In this document: positions 7,990-17,036 of the stretch, one piece after another
Layout: every line of letters begins with the position of its first letter
Numbering within the stretch: position 1 is the first letter of the stretch
NCBI RefSeq assembly: GCF_001941625.1
Contig: NZ_CP016076.1
Location: 1,116,001-1,180,000, forward strand
DNA from: Actinoalloteichus fjordicus
GTDB taxonomy: Bacteria; Actinomycetota; Actinomycetes; Mycobacteriales; Pseudonocardiaceae
Direction of reading: 5' to 3'
DNA: 64,000 bases
Notes under the pieces: generated by a model
What the model was told of the DNA's origin: nothing
Databases searched by the model: none
What the model saw: the letters and a program-made list of their open reading frames with translations, nothing else
Position numbers and translations under genes: made by a program

Positions 7990-9756
7990 GTGAGTGGACT
8001 GTCCTTACTCGAACAGATCAGTGACATCGCTGCAAGTGACCCGCGTCGGCCTGCGGTGCGTGCAGGCGAAGGACTGCTCGACTACGGCGAAGTGATGTCG
8101 ACGGTGACCGATCTGCGCGATCAGCTGCGCGCGCAGGGAGTCGGGCCGGAAGACGTGGTGGCAACCGTGTTGCCGCGGGGCGGTAATCCGATCATCGCCA
8201 TGCTGGCCATCTGGATGGCGGGTGCGGCGTATCTGCCGGTCGACGTGAAATGGCCCGAGCGGCGGCGTGAGCTCGTCCTCGGCGAGGTGGCGACCTTCGC
8301 TCTGGAGATGTCCGACGGCGAGGCGCATGGTGGCATGCCGGGTGAATCCGGGTTCCGCATCCGACGCCTGCGCGAAGGTCACACCCGGGTCGACGGTGCG
8401 AGCGCGACCGAGCGGAATCTGGCCTATGTCCTCTGCACGTCCGGCTCCACCGGTACCCCGCTGGCCGTCGGTGTCGAGTTCGGCGCGTTGGACAACTACG
8501 CACGATACCTCCTCGACCTGGTGAGGCAGCCTGCTCTGCACTCCGAGGGCGACCTGCGGGTACTGCTGTCGGCCGATCTGGCTTTCGACGCGTCGCTCCG
8601 GCCCGTGCTGCTGCTCGCGGCGGGCGCCGAGCTCATCGTCGCGCCGGACCTGACGGAGGGCTCGTGGCAGGACCACATCGACTGCATCGCCGAGCACAAG
8701 GTCACGGTCCTCAGCGGCGTGCCGTCCTGGTACTCCGGGCTGTTGGGTGCGGGTTACGTACCCGGTGACTCCGCAGTGCAACTGGCCTTCATCGGTGGCG
8801 AGGCGGTGCCGAACGGCGTCGTGCGCCAACTGGCCGCGAGTCAGTCCGTCGTGGTGCAGTACGGACCTACGGAGACGACGGTCGCGGCGACGGGCGGTCG
8901 GCTCGTCGACGACGAGTTCCTGGAAGCACCGATCGGCGTACCCGTGCCGGGGGCGCAGATCCAGCTGTACCGCAACGTCGAGTTCGACCCGGCGATCGAC
9001 GGCGAGCCTGCCTACCTGTATGTGGGCGGCGCGGGCGTCGCGCGCGGATACCTGAGCAACCCGCGGCTGACCGCAGAGCGATTCACCCCGAACCCCTCCG
9101 GCCCGCCGGGGTCGCGACTGTTCCGGACCGGCGATCTCGCGAAGGTGTCGCCGCAGGGCGCCTACAGTTTCCTGGGACGGTCGGACGATCAGGTCAAGAT
9201 CAGCGGCAGGCGGATCGAACTCTCCGAGATCTCGACGGTCCTCAACCGGCATCCCGCTGTCGCCCAGTCGGTCGCCTTCGTCGACCGGGACTCCCCGAAC
9301 CCCTTGCTCGTCGCCTGCTACGTCGGTGATCGTGGCGCGGCCGAATCGGGAGAGGAGGCCGGTGTTCGGGAATACCTGGCCCGCGAGCTCCCGAGCTACG
9401 AGGTGCCCGCCGTGGTTCGGCGCGTGGAGTCCATGCCGATGACCGAACGCGGGAAGGTCGATGTCCCGGCGCTCGCGCGGCTGGTGAAGCCTGCGGAGAC
9501 CGACGCACGGGACGAGGAGCCCGATGATCCCGCCATGACCGACGTCGAGAAGAGGGTGATCGCGATCGTGCGCTCGACGTTGGATCTTCGGTGCTCGCTC
9601 GACGACGAGTTCTTCACGCTGGGTCTCAGCTCGCTGGACTCGCTGAACATCCTGGCCCAGATTCGCGAGGAACTCGGCGTCCGAGTGCGATTACGGGACT
9701 TCTTCCAGGCGCGCACCACTCGGAACCTCTGCAAGCTCATCGGGGACGTCAGTTGA
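7990..9756 (+). CDS. NRPS loading-type module: adenylation-PCP
   Basis: A 588-residue protein: an adenylation domain (about 1-500) and a carrier domain (about 515-588). Core motifs are A3 TSGSTGTPLAV (the usual PKG is replaced), A4 FDASLRP, A5 QYGPTETT, A7 FRTGDLA, A8 near GRSDDQVKISGRRIEL and A10 ERGKVDV. The carrier motif is LGLSSLDSL, with the modified Ser near 548. Reading the binding pocket by eye gives about D-A-R-S-F-G-Q-V-A-K. Arg at the third position is rare and might face an acidic or otherwise unusual substrate, so no substrate is assigned. There is no condensation domain, so it probably starts the chain and feeds the PKS two genes downstream. First gene of a long, tightly spaced rightward operon. 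Confidence 0.93.
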   Translation: MSGLSLLEQISDIAASDPRRPAVRAGEGLLDYGEVMSTVTDLRDQLRAQGVGPEDVVATVLPRGGNPIIAMLAIWMAGAAYLPVDVKWPERRRELVLGEVATFALEMSDGEAHGGMPGESGFRIRRLREGHTRVDGASATERNLAYVLCTSGSTGTPLAVGVEFGALDNYARYLLDLVRQPALHSEGDLRVLLSADLAFDASLRPVLLLAAGAELIVAPDLTEGSWQDHIDCIAEHKVTVLSGVPSWYSGLLGAGYVPGDSAVQLAFIGGEAVPNGVVRQLAASQSVVVQYGPTETTVAATGGRLVDDEFLEAPIGVPVPGAQIQLYRNVEFDPAIDGEPAYLYVGGAGVARGYLSNPRLTAERFTPNPSGPPGSRLFRTGDLAKVSPQGAYSFLGRSDDQVKISGRRIELSEISTVLNRHPAVAQSVAFVDRDSPNPLLVACYVGDRGAAESGEEAGVREYLARELPSYEVPAVVRRVESMPMTERGKVDVPALARLVKPAETDARDEEPDDPAMTDVEKRVIAIVRSTLDLRCSLDDEFFTLGLSSLDSLNILAQIREELGVRVRLRDFFQARTTRNLCKLIGDVS

Positions 9757-11186
9757 CTGGCGCGGCTGTGCGCAAACACGCCTTCCCGCTCGGTCCACTG
9801 CAGGAGCAGATCTGGCGCTTCTGGCGCCAGAACCCCCGGAGCACGGCATACATCATGCCGGAGGTCTATCTCTTCGACGGCGCCTTCGACGTCGCTGCCG
9901 TCACGTTCGCCTTCGACGAGACGGCGCGCCGCCACGAGTCCCTGCGAACAACCTTCCACGAGGTCGACGGCGCCGTCGTGCAGGTCGTCAGCCCCGATCC
10001 GGCGCACGCTCCGGTCGAGGTGCTCGATTTCCGGGAGCTGTCCGGGGCCGTGCAGGCCGAGCAGTTGGAACGCGCCATCACCGACGCGGCCAACTCGACA
10101 TTCGACCTGACCCGCCTGCCTGCGATCAGGCTCACCGCCATCCTCCTGTCGGACAGACGGACGGGGCTGGTCCTGTCCGCTCACCAGATCATCTGCGACG
10201 GCAGCTCGATGGCGCTCGTCGTCGATGATTTCGGCGAGTTGTACCGCTCGGCCCGTGCGGGCACGACGCCGGAGCTCGTGCCGGTCACGCCGGGATATGC
10301 CGCCTTCGTGACGGAGCAGCTCGCGACCCTTGCCGACGACGCATCCCGCGACGACCTGGTGTCCTGGACCGAACGGCTCACGGGAGCCACCGGCAGCGTG
10401 CTGCCGGGAGACTCCCGGAAAGCGGTGGGCGATCCGGCGGCGTCGGACACCGACGATCTGTCCACCACATTACTGTCCACCACGCTCGACGACCGGCTGG
10501 CCGACGAGGTGGTGGCGTACGGGCGTCGTGCCGGGTCGACACCGTTCTCTGTTCTGCTCGCTGCGATGAACGTCATGATCGCCGCCGCCACCGGCGAGGG
10601 CGACGTGTGTGTCGGGACCGCGACGAGCTGCCGGACCCCGAAGTTCGCGCGCACCGTGGGAATGCTCACGAACCTGGTCGTGGCGCGCTCCCGGATCGAT
10701 CTGTCTGGCACGTTCGCCGAAGCATCATACGAGGTGTCGCTGAACCTGCTGGATGCCATTGATGACCAGGACCTGCCGTTCAGCCGGGTGTCGGATCTGT
10801 GGCGGGAGAACGGATCCCTCGCCGACACCGAACTGGTCCGGACGACCTTCTCCGCAGGCGCCAGCGGTGGGCTGGCCCTGGGCGAGGGCAGTCTGTCGGA
10901 GCGGGTGGCGCGTACCTCGCAGGGGCCCTTCGCCCTCGGCGTCGTCTGCGACATCACCGAGGCAGGCATCGCTCTCGACTGGCAGTACGCGCTGCGCGCC
11001 TACTCGCCCCGGCTCTCTCTCGGCTATTGCGACGCGTATCAGCAGATCCTGACGATGTTGTTGAGGCAGCCCGACGCGGCGATGGACTCGCTCGGGATCA
11101 CGGAGGTACTGCCTCGGGTCGACGCGGTCCCTGCGGAACGAGCCGACGGTCGGAGGCGCGGGGTGGGGGGAGAGGCAGATGCGTGA
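9753..11186 (+). CDS. stand-alone NRPS condensation protein with altered HHxxxDG motif
   Basis: A condensation domain of about 477 residues encoded alone. The N-terminal C1-like segment reads PLGPLQEQIWRFW and the C2-like segment RRHESLRTTFHE. The catalytic motif reads HQIICDG: the second His, normally the general catalytic residue, is Gln (about residue 145). It resembles the later C-PCP protein (29612-31324), which keeps HHIACDG. The TTG start at 9753 overlaps the previous stop (TTGA); GTG 9768 is the alternative. The gene overlaps the PKS start by 8 bases. It may be inactive, structural or mechanistically different. Its position between the loading module and the PKS is unusual because a KS needs no C domain. 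Confidence 0.88.
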   Translation: MTGAAVRKHAFPLGPLQEQIWRFWRQNPRSTAYIMPEVYLFDGAFDVAAVTFAFDETARRHESLRTTFHEVDGAVVQVVSPDPAHAPVEVLDFRELSGAVQAEQLERAITDAANSTFDLTRLPAIRLTAILLSDRRTGLVLSAHQIICDGSSMALVVDDFGELYRSARAGTTPELVPVTPGYAAFVTEQLATLADDASRDDLVSWTERLTGATGSVLPGDSRKAVGDPAASDTDDLSTTLLSTTLDDRLADEVVAYGRRAGSTPFSVLLAAMNVMIAAATGEGDVCVGTATSCRTPKFARTVGMLTNLVVARSRIDLSGTFAEASYEVSLNLLDAIDDQDLPFSRVSDLWRENGSLADTELVRTTFSAGASGGLALGEGSLSERVARTSQGPFALGVVCDITEAGIALDWQYALRAYSPRLSLGYCDAYQQILTMLLRQPDAAMDSLGITEVLPRVDAVPAERADGRRRGVGGEADA

Positions 11187-14100
11187 GCCGCTGGCCATCG
11201 TGGGCATGGCGTGTCGAGTCCCTGGTGCCGCCGATTACCGTGCGCTGTGGGCCAATGTCGAGGCAGGCTCGACGGGCATGGTGGAGGTCAGCGAGCAGGA
11301 TCGTGAGCGCGAGGGGATCGTCCTTCCGCCGGACGTGAGACATCCTTACGTGCCCGTGGCCGCGCCGCTTGAGGACCACGACAGGTTCGACAACGCCGCC
11401 TTCGGCATCACCGCAGGCGAAGCCAACGGCGTCAATGTCAATCACCGCGTCATGATGGAGGTCGTCCTCGAGGCGTTGGAGGACGCAGGCTGCGACCCGC
11501 TGCGGCACTCCGGCAAGATCGGTCTGTTCGCCGCAGGCGGTGCGGCCTCGCCGATCACGGTCCTGGAGCGCATCGGCGACGCCCGGTGGGGCGATGCCGC
11601 GAGGCCGCTCAGGTCGTCGGAAGCGGTCAACTGGGTGTCGCTGCTCGATCACGACCTCCTGTCGACTCGGATCGCCTACGCCCTTGATCTCCGTGGCCCG
11701 TCCATGACGGTCCAGAGTGCCTGCTCCAGCTCGCTGGTCGCGCTGCACCTCGCCAGCCAGAGCGTGCTGTCCGGTGATTCCGATGTGGCCGTGGCCGGGG
11801 GCGTGAACGTCGAGCACCCGCATCGGGCGGGCTATTACCACCAGCCGGGCGGCATCTGGTCCTCGGACGGCCGCTGCCGTCCGTTCGACGCGTCCGCCGA
11901 TGGCACGATCTCGGCGAGCGGGGCGGGCGCGGTGGTGATCAAACGACTCGACCACGCGCTCGCCGACGGAGACGCGATCCACGCCGTCATCCGCGGTAGC
12001 GCCATCAACAACGACGGCAGACGCAAGGCCGGGTTCACGGCGCCGAGTGTGAATCAGCAGAGCCAGGTCATCAGCGCGGCGCTGGCCGCTGCGGACGTGG
12101 CGAAGGGCGACATCGGCTACCTCGAGACCCACGGAACCGCGACCGAGATCGGGGATGTCGTCGAGTGGGCGGGCTTCGAACGTGCCCTCGGTGCCGAGGG
12201 CACGCGGTGCGCCATCGGCGCCGTCAAAGGCAACGTCGGCCATCTGGGTGCGGCAGCAGGCGTCGTCGGACTGATCAAGGCCGCACTCGTGGTCAGCCAC
12301 GGTCGGATCCCGCCGGTCGCGAACTTCGTGCGGCTGAATCCGAGGATCACGGCGGGCCCCAGGCTGTTCGTGCCCGCAGACTCGACGGCCTGGGAGGACG
12401 ACGGACGTCCGCGACGCGCCGGGGTGAGCTCGATGGGCGTCGGCGGTACCAACGCGCACGTCGTACTGGAGCAGGCGCCGGTGCGCGAGCAGACCGACGC
12501 GCCGGGCGACGGCGCGTACCTGCTTCCGGTCAGTGCCGCCTCGGCGCGCAGCGCAGAGAAGACGATGGACCGGGTGGCGGATTTCGTCACCGAGGACCCG
12601 GACTCCCTCGGCCGACTCGCCCACACGTTGACGACGGGCCGACGGGTGCTCGCCCACCGGCAGGCCGCCGTCGTGACCAGGCGCGATCAGCAGGTTGGCA
12701 CGTGGCGGACGGCGGTTCGGCGGGCGAAGAAGAACCCCCACACCGTTCTCGTGTTCTCGGGGCAGGGGAGTGCACTCGGTGACCTGACGGTGGCCGAGGA
12801 GGAGATCGACGGCTTCGCCGACGCGTTCTCGGAGGCGCTGTCGAGCCTGGCGGTCGAGGACCGGCCGCTGGTGGCGGCCCGTCTCACCGGAGCGCCGGAG
12901 ACCGAGCCCACACCGCGGATCACCGAGCTCGCGATGCTCGTCCGATCCGTGGCGATCGCGAGGTCGTTGCTCGGCGACGGCATCCAGCCTCGGTCCTTGT
13001 GCGGATACAGCCTTGGCGAGCTCGCCGCAGGCGTGGTCGGCGGAGTGTTCACCCTGGCCGAGGCTGCCACTGCGCTCACGGAGCGTGCCCGCATCCTGGC
13101 GGGTGCTCCGCCCGGCGAGATGATCCGAGTGCGGCTGCCCGAGGAGTCGGCGGCCCAGTACCTCAACGATCGTGTGTCGTTGGCAATCGTGCCCGGTGCC
13201 AGGGACTGCATCCTCAGCGGTGAGTCGCTCGCGATCGACGCGGTCGCGGCCGAGTTGCGGGCCGCCAAGGTCGCCTCGGTCCGGATTCCGGTCGCGCACC
13301 CTTATCACAGCGCGGTCCTGGAGCCGTTCCTTGAGAAGTACGCCGCGACCTGGGCCCAGATCGACCTGCGGCCCCCGACGCTGCGGCTGATGTCGCCGAC
13401 GGCCGGCGGCCCACTCGACGAGGCGACTGCGCGGGACCCCGCATTCTGGGCAGGCCAGTTGGTCCGGCCGGTCCGGTTCGGTGACACGCTGAGCGCTCTG
13501 CGGTCCGACGGCGCGGATCTGGCCGTCGTCCTGGATTCCGGCACGGGCGTCACCCCGTTCGTCAAGGACGTGTTCGGTACCGACGCGGTGGCCATGACCA
13601 CCGCAGGCCAGGCGGGGTACGACGCGAACTCGCGCGCCCGGCTTCTCGCGACGGCCTGGACGGCCGGGCACGACAAGGTGCTCCCGTCCACCGCCGAGCG
13701 CCGCGTGGAGGGCGCGCGAACCGCCGTCGTCCATGCCCCCACCTACGCGTTCGACCGGGACGACCGCGTCCGGGACGACGAGAAGAGGCACGAGCCCATG
13801 TCGGTGGAATCCAGCCCGGCTCGCGGTTCCGGTGGGCCACCGCTGCCGTCGCTCGCGCCTGAACCGGCGCAGGCCAAGGTTCAGGCGCCGGAGCCGATGT
13901 CGGCGCAACCTCCGCCCACCGCCGACCGCGACGGCATCGAGGAAGGCATCCGGCGGGTCGTCGCGAAGCTGGTCGGGCTCCCGCTGCACGAGGTGTCGCC
14001 GAGCACGTCCTTCATCAACGCCGGGTACGACTCGTTCCTGCTCATTCAGTTGGCGGATGCGCTGTCGGACGAGTTCAAGGTCGCCGTCGACGTCCGCCTG

Positions 14101-16992
14101 CTGTACTTCGAGCGGGACACGCCCGCCCTCCTGGCCGAGCACCTCGTCGACATCGTGCCTGCGAGCTGGCGCCCGTCGGGCGACGTGGCAGCGTCCGCCC
14201 CGGCCCCTGCACCGGCCCGCGTGCCTGCCCCCGCACCGGTCCGCGCCCCCGCGCCGCAGCCAGAGCCTGCTCCTCAGCTTGAGGAGACCGCCGACGCCCC
14301 TGCGGAGGAAGAGCAGGAGTGGGCCAGGCGTACCCCGGTGTCGAAACGAGTCACCGAAGAGGACCGGTACACGCTCGTCGACCAGCGGAACGTGGTGTTC
14401 TCGCTGCGTACGGGCCGCCGCGAGGTGAGCTATCCCGTGGTCGGGGTCAAGGGTGAGGGCTCGCACTTCGTCGACGTGGACGGCCGCGAGTACCTCGACC
14501 TGTGCATGGGCTTCGGCGTCACCATGTTGGGACACGCGTCCGAGCCGGTGAAGCAGGCTCTGCGCTCCTTCGAGCCCTCCGACCTGTTGCTGGGCCCGCA
14601 GTCGTCGACCGCGGGTGACGTCGCCCGAGGCATCGCGTCGTTGACAGGGGTCGACCGGGTCGGCTTCGCCACCTCGGGCACCGAGGCGGTCATGGCCGCT
14701 GTGCGCGCGGCTCGCGCCAAGACCGGGCGAGACCTGCTCGCGGTGTTCACCGGTTCGTTCCACGGCACGTTCGACGGAGTGCTGGTCGCTCCTCGGGCAG
14801 GCGGACTGCCGGGTGAGGCGACGACCCTCGGCCGGGGCACGCCTGCCGGGATGGTTCAGGACGTCCTCGCCGTCCCGTATGACGAGTCGGCGATCCCCAT
14901 CCTCGAGTTCTACGGCGACCGCTTGGCGGCGGTGTTGGTCGAGCCGGTCCAGAGCCGACGCCCCGGCTACCAGCCCGGCGAGCTGTTGCAGCGGCTTCGC
15001 ACGCTCACCAGCGAGCTGGGTGCCGCCCTGATCTTCGACGAGATCATCACCGGGTTCCGGTGCCATCCGGCCGGTGCGGCCGGCTACTTCGGTGTCCGAC
15101 CGGATCTGGTCACTTATGGCAAGGTCATCGGCGGCGGCATGCCCATCGGAGTCATCGCGGGCGAGGCGGAGTTCATGGCGCCCATCGACGGCGGTCGCTG
15201 GCGGCAGGGCGACGCCGGGCTGCCGCATCGGCCGAGCATGGTGTTCTCCGGAACGTTCAGCAAACAACCGATGGCGATGGCCGTCGCGCAGCACATGGTC
15301 GGATATCTGCGGAAGGAGTCGCCTCGGCTGCAGGCCGACCTCACCCGGCGGACTGCCGATCTCGCCGAGGCGATCAATGCACACTCGGCGGCACACGGTT
15401 ATCCGGTCACGGTCGAGAACTTCTCGTCCCTGTTCCGTATCAACGTCGGCGGCTCCGAGCGAGCGGAGAACATGTTCTTCCTTGGCCTGCTCGGCCGTGG
15501 TGTCTATGTGTGGGAGGGGCGCACCTGCTTCCTCTCCGCTGCACACGACGATGCGGACTGCGAGCGAATCGTGCGGACCGTCGCCGAGACCTCGGCCGAG
15601 ATCGCCGCGAGCGGCCTCTGGCCGGGAATCGGAGCAGCGGTCGCACCCGCACGGCCGCTGTCGCCTCAACCACCGAGTCCCCCCGACGAATCGTCGCCGG
15701 TCGTCGGCCAGGCCCCGCTCACCGACGGTCAGAAGCTGCTGTGGATGAGCAGCGAACTGGGCGGCGATCGCGGCGCCTCGTATCGCATGTCCGACGTGCG
15801 CCGGATCGAGGGCGCGATCGACGAGAAGCGGTTGGCGGCCGCCATCGCCTCGGTCGCGCAACGACACGAGGCGATGCGGATCGGATTCGATCAGGATGGC
15901 GCGGCGCAGAACTCCGTCGCCCACGCCGTTCCGAAGCTGACCACGTGCGCCATGAGTGACGCGTCGCCGGAGGACGTCGAGGCCCTCCTCAGCCGGTTCG
16001 CGAAGCGGCCGGTCGACATGTCGGTCCCGTCGCTGTTCCAGTTCCACCTCGTTCAGACCGGCGACGTCTCGTTCCTACAGGCCACCGCGCCGCACGCGGT
16101 GGTGGACGGCTGGTCGTTCGAGGTTCTGTGGGCGGAACTGTCGTCCTGCTACCTGGGGGATGCGGCGAGCCACGCCCTCGCCACGCCTGCGAGCTTCCTG
16201 GAGTATGCGCGGTTCAAGCGAGCCGAGGAGGACGCACAGTTCGACACGAACGCCGCGCTGTGGCGCCCAAGGCTGGACAGCTTCTGGACGGCGGGCCGAA
16301 TGATCGACGGTAGCGGGCCGTTCGTGCCGGTCACTCGCATCGATTCATTCTCCGAGACGAGTCTGGCTGACTTGCGCAGCGTCTCGCGCACCAGCCGGTC
16401 CACGATGCACACTGCGGCGCTGTCGGCGGTGACGGTGGCGTCGGCGCTGCTCATGGGCGTACCGCAGGCGATCGTGATGGCCCACCGGACCGGGCAACCG
16501 CACTACGCAGGCAAGCCGCTCGTCGGCTTCTGCGTGGACCAGCTGCCGGTCGTCGTGGAGCTCTCCGACGATCGCAGCCTGACGGACGTGACCAGGGACG
16601 TCCAGCTGCAGCTCGTGGACACCTCGAACGCCACAGCAGGCCTGTACCGGCTGCTGCAGGACCGGCGCTACCGCAGGCTTCCTGCCGCTCTCCTCGCGTT
16701 CGACTACGCGCACGAGAGCCAGGGGGACCTGTTCGGGTTCGCGGCCGCACCGGTGGCGATGCCGCGCGAGGCCATGCCCCGGCCGGTGATGGTGACCGTC
16801 GAGGAGCACAGCGCCGGCTTCGAGATCATCTCGGAGGTGTCGCAGGCCAGCGACCTCGCGCCGTACGCGGTGGACCTGGCAGTCATGGTGGAGCAGGTGC
16901 TGTCTAATCCCACCGTCCCGCTCGGTGAACTGCGCCAAGGCCGGTCTAGTCGTGGATCGAATTTCGATCAATCGAATGAGCGTGACAGTTAA
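11179..16992 (+). CDS. hybrid PKS-NRPS: KS-AT-ACP-aminotransferase-C
   Basis: A 1937-residue protein. The ketosynthase (about 1-430) has Cys182 in QSACSSSL, His318 in ETHGTAT and His355 in KGNVGHLG. The acyltransferase (about 530-830) has Ser611 in GYSLGE and HPYHS near 706-711, closest to malonyl-type enzymes. The ACP has Ser952 in GYDSFLL. A Pro/Ala-rich linker (about 1020-1065) leads to a PLP aminotransferase of the GSA type (about 1085-1490) with Lys1315 in TYGKVIGGG. The C-terminal condensation domain (about 1515-1925) has PHAVVDG, keeping the catalytic His1639. No KR, DH or ER is present. The expected chemistry is one malonate extension, then amination of the beta-keto group to a beta-amino acid, as in mycosubtilin/iturin synthases. 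ATG 11179 overlaps the C protein gene. Confidence 0.95.
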   Translation: MREPLAIVGMACRVPGAADYRALWANVEAGSTGMVEVSEQDREREGIVLPPDVRHPYVPVAAPLEDHDRFDNAAFGITAGEANGVNVNHRVMMEVVLEALEDAGCDPLRHSGKIGLFAAGGAASPITVLERIGDARWGDAARPLRSSEAVNWVSLLDHDLLSTRIAYALDLRGPSMTVQSACSSSLVALHLASQSVLSGDSDVAVAGGVNVEHPHRAGYYHQPGGIWSSDGRCRPFDASADGTISASGAGAVVIKRLDHALADGDAIHAVIRGSAINNDGRRKAGFTAPSVNQQSQVISAALAAADVAKGDIGYLETHGTATEIGDVVEWAGFERALGAEGTRCAIGAVKGNVGHLGAAAGVVGLIKAALVVSHGRIPPVANFVRLNPRITAGPRLFVPADSTAWEDDGRPRRAGVSSMGVGGTNAHVVLEQAPVREQTDAPGDGAYLLPVSAASARSAEKTMDRVADFVTEDPDSLGRLAHTLTTGRRVLAHRQAAVVTRRDQQVGTWRTAVRRAKKNPHTVLVFSGQGSALGDLTVAEEEIDGFADAFSEALSSLAVEDRPLVAARLTGAPETEPTPRITELAMLVRSVAIARSLLGDGIQPRSLCGYSLGELAAGVVGGVFTLAEAATALTERARILAGAPPGEMIRVRLPEESAAQYLNDRVSLAIVPGARDCILSGESLAIDAVAAELRAAKVASVRIPVAHPYHSAVLEPFLEKYAATWAQIDLRPPTLRLMSPTAGGPLDEATARDPAFWAGQLVRPVRFGDTLSALRSDGADLAVVLDSGTGVTPFVKDVFGTDAVAMTTAGQAGYDANSRARLLATAWTAGHDKVLPSTAERRVEGARTAVVHAPTYAFDRDDRVRDDEKRHEPMSVESSPARGSGGPPLPSLAPEPAQAKVQAPEPMSAQPPPTADRDGIEEGIRRVVAKLVGLPLHEVSPSTSFINAGYDSFLLIQLADALSDEFKVAVDVRLLYFERDTPALLAEHLVDIVPASWRPSGDVAASAPAPAPARVPAPAPVRAPAPQPEPAPQLEETADAPAEEEQEWARRTPVSKRVTEEDRYTLVDQRNVVFSLRTGRREVSYPVVGVKGEGSHFVDVDGREYLDLCMGFGVTMLGHASEPVKQALRSFEPSDLLLGPQSSTAGDVARGIASLTGVDRVGFATSGTEAVMAAVRAARAKTGRDLLAVFTGSFHGTFDGVLVAPRAGGLPGEATTLGRGTPAGMVQDVLAVPYDESAIPILEFYGDRLAAVLVEPVQSRRPGYQPGELLQRLRTLTSELGAALIFDEIITGFRCHPAGAAGYFGVRPDLVTYGKVIGGGMPIGVIAGEAEFMAPIDGGRWRQGDAGLPHRPSMVFSGTFSKQPMAMAVAQHMVGYLRKESPRLQADLTRRTADLAEAINAHSAAHGYPVTVENFSSLFRINVGGSERAENMFFLGLLGRGVYVWEGRTCFLSAAHDDADCERIVRTVAETSAEIAASGLWPGIGAAVAPARPLSPQPPSPPDESSPVVGQAPLTDGQKLLWMSSELGGDRGASYRMSDVRRIEGAIDEKRLAAAIASVAQRHEAMRIGFDQDGAAQNSVAHAVPKLTTCAMSDASPEDVEALLSRFAKRPVDMSVPSLFQFHLVQTGDVSFLQATAPHAVVDGWSFEVLWAELSSCYLGDAASHALATPASFLEYARFKRAEEDAQFDTNAALWRPRLDSFWTAGRMIDGSGPFVPVTRIDSFSETSLADLRSVSRTSRSTMHTAALSAVTVASALLMGVPQAIVMAHRTGQPHYAGKPLVGFCVDQLPVVVELSDDRSLTDVTRDVQLQLVDTSNATAGLYRLLQDRRYRRLPAALLAFDYAHESQGDLFGFAAAPVAMPREAMPRPVMVTVEEHSAGFEIISEVSQASDLAPYAVDLAVMVEQVLSNPTVPLGELRQGRSSRGSNFDQSNERDS

Positions 16993-17036
16993 TCTATATC
17001 CACGACCTGAGGGTCATCGGAGGATGGGGGTCCAGA

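Noticed and set aside
11098-16047. 1649-codon antisense frame opposite the PKS
   Set aside because: A typical GC-rich shadow: Arg-, Gly- and His-rich with no motifs, fully explained by the confirmed sense gene.
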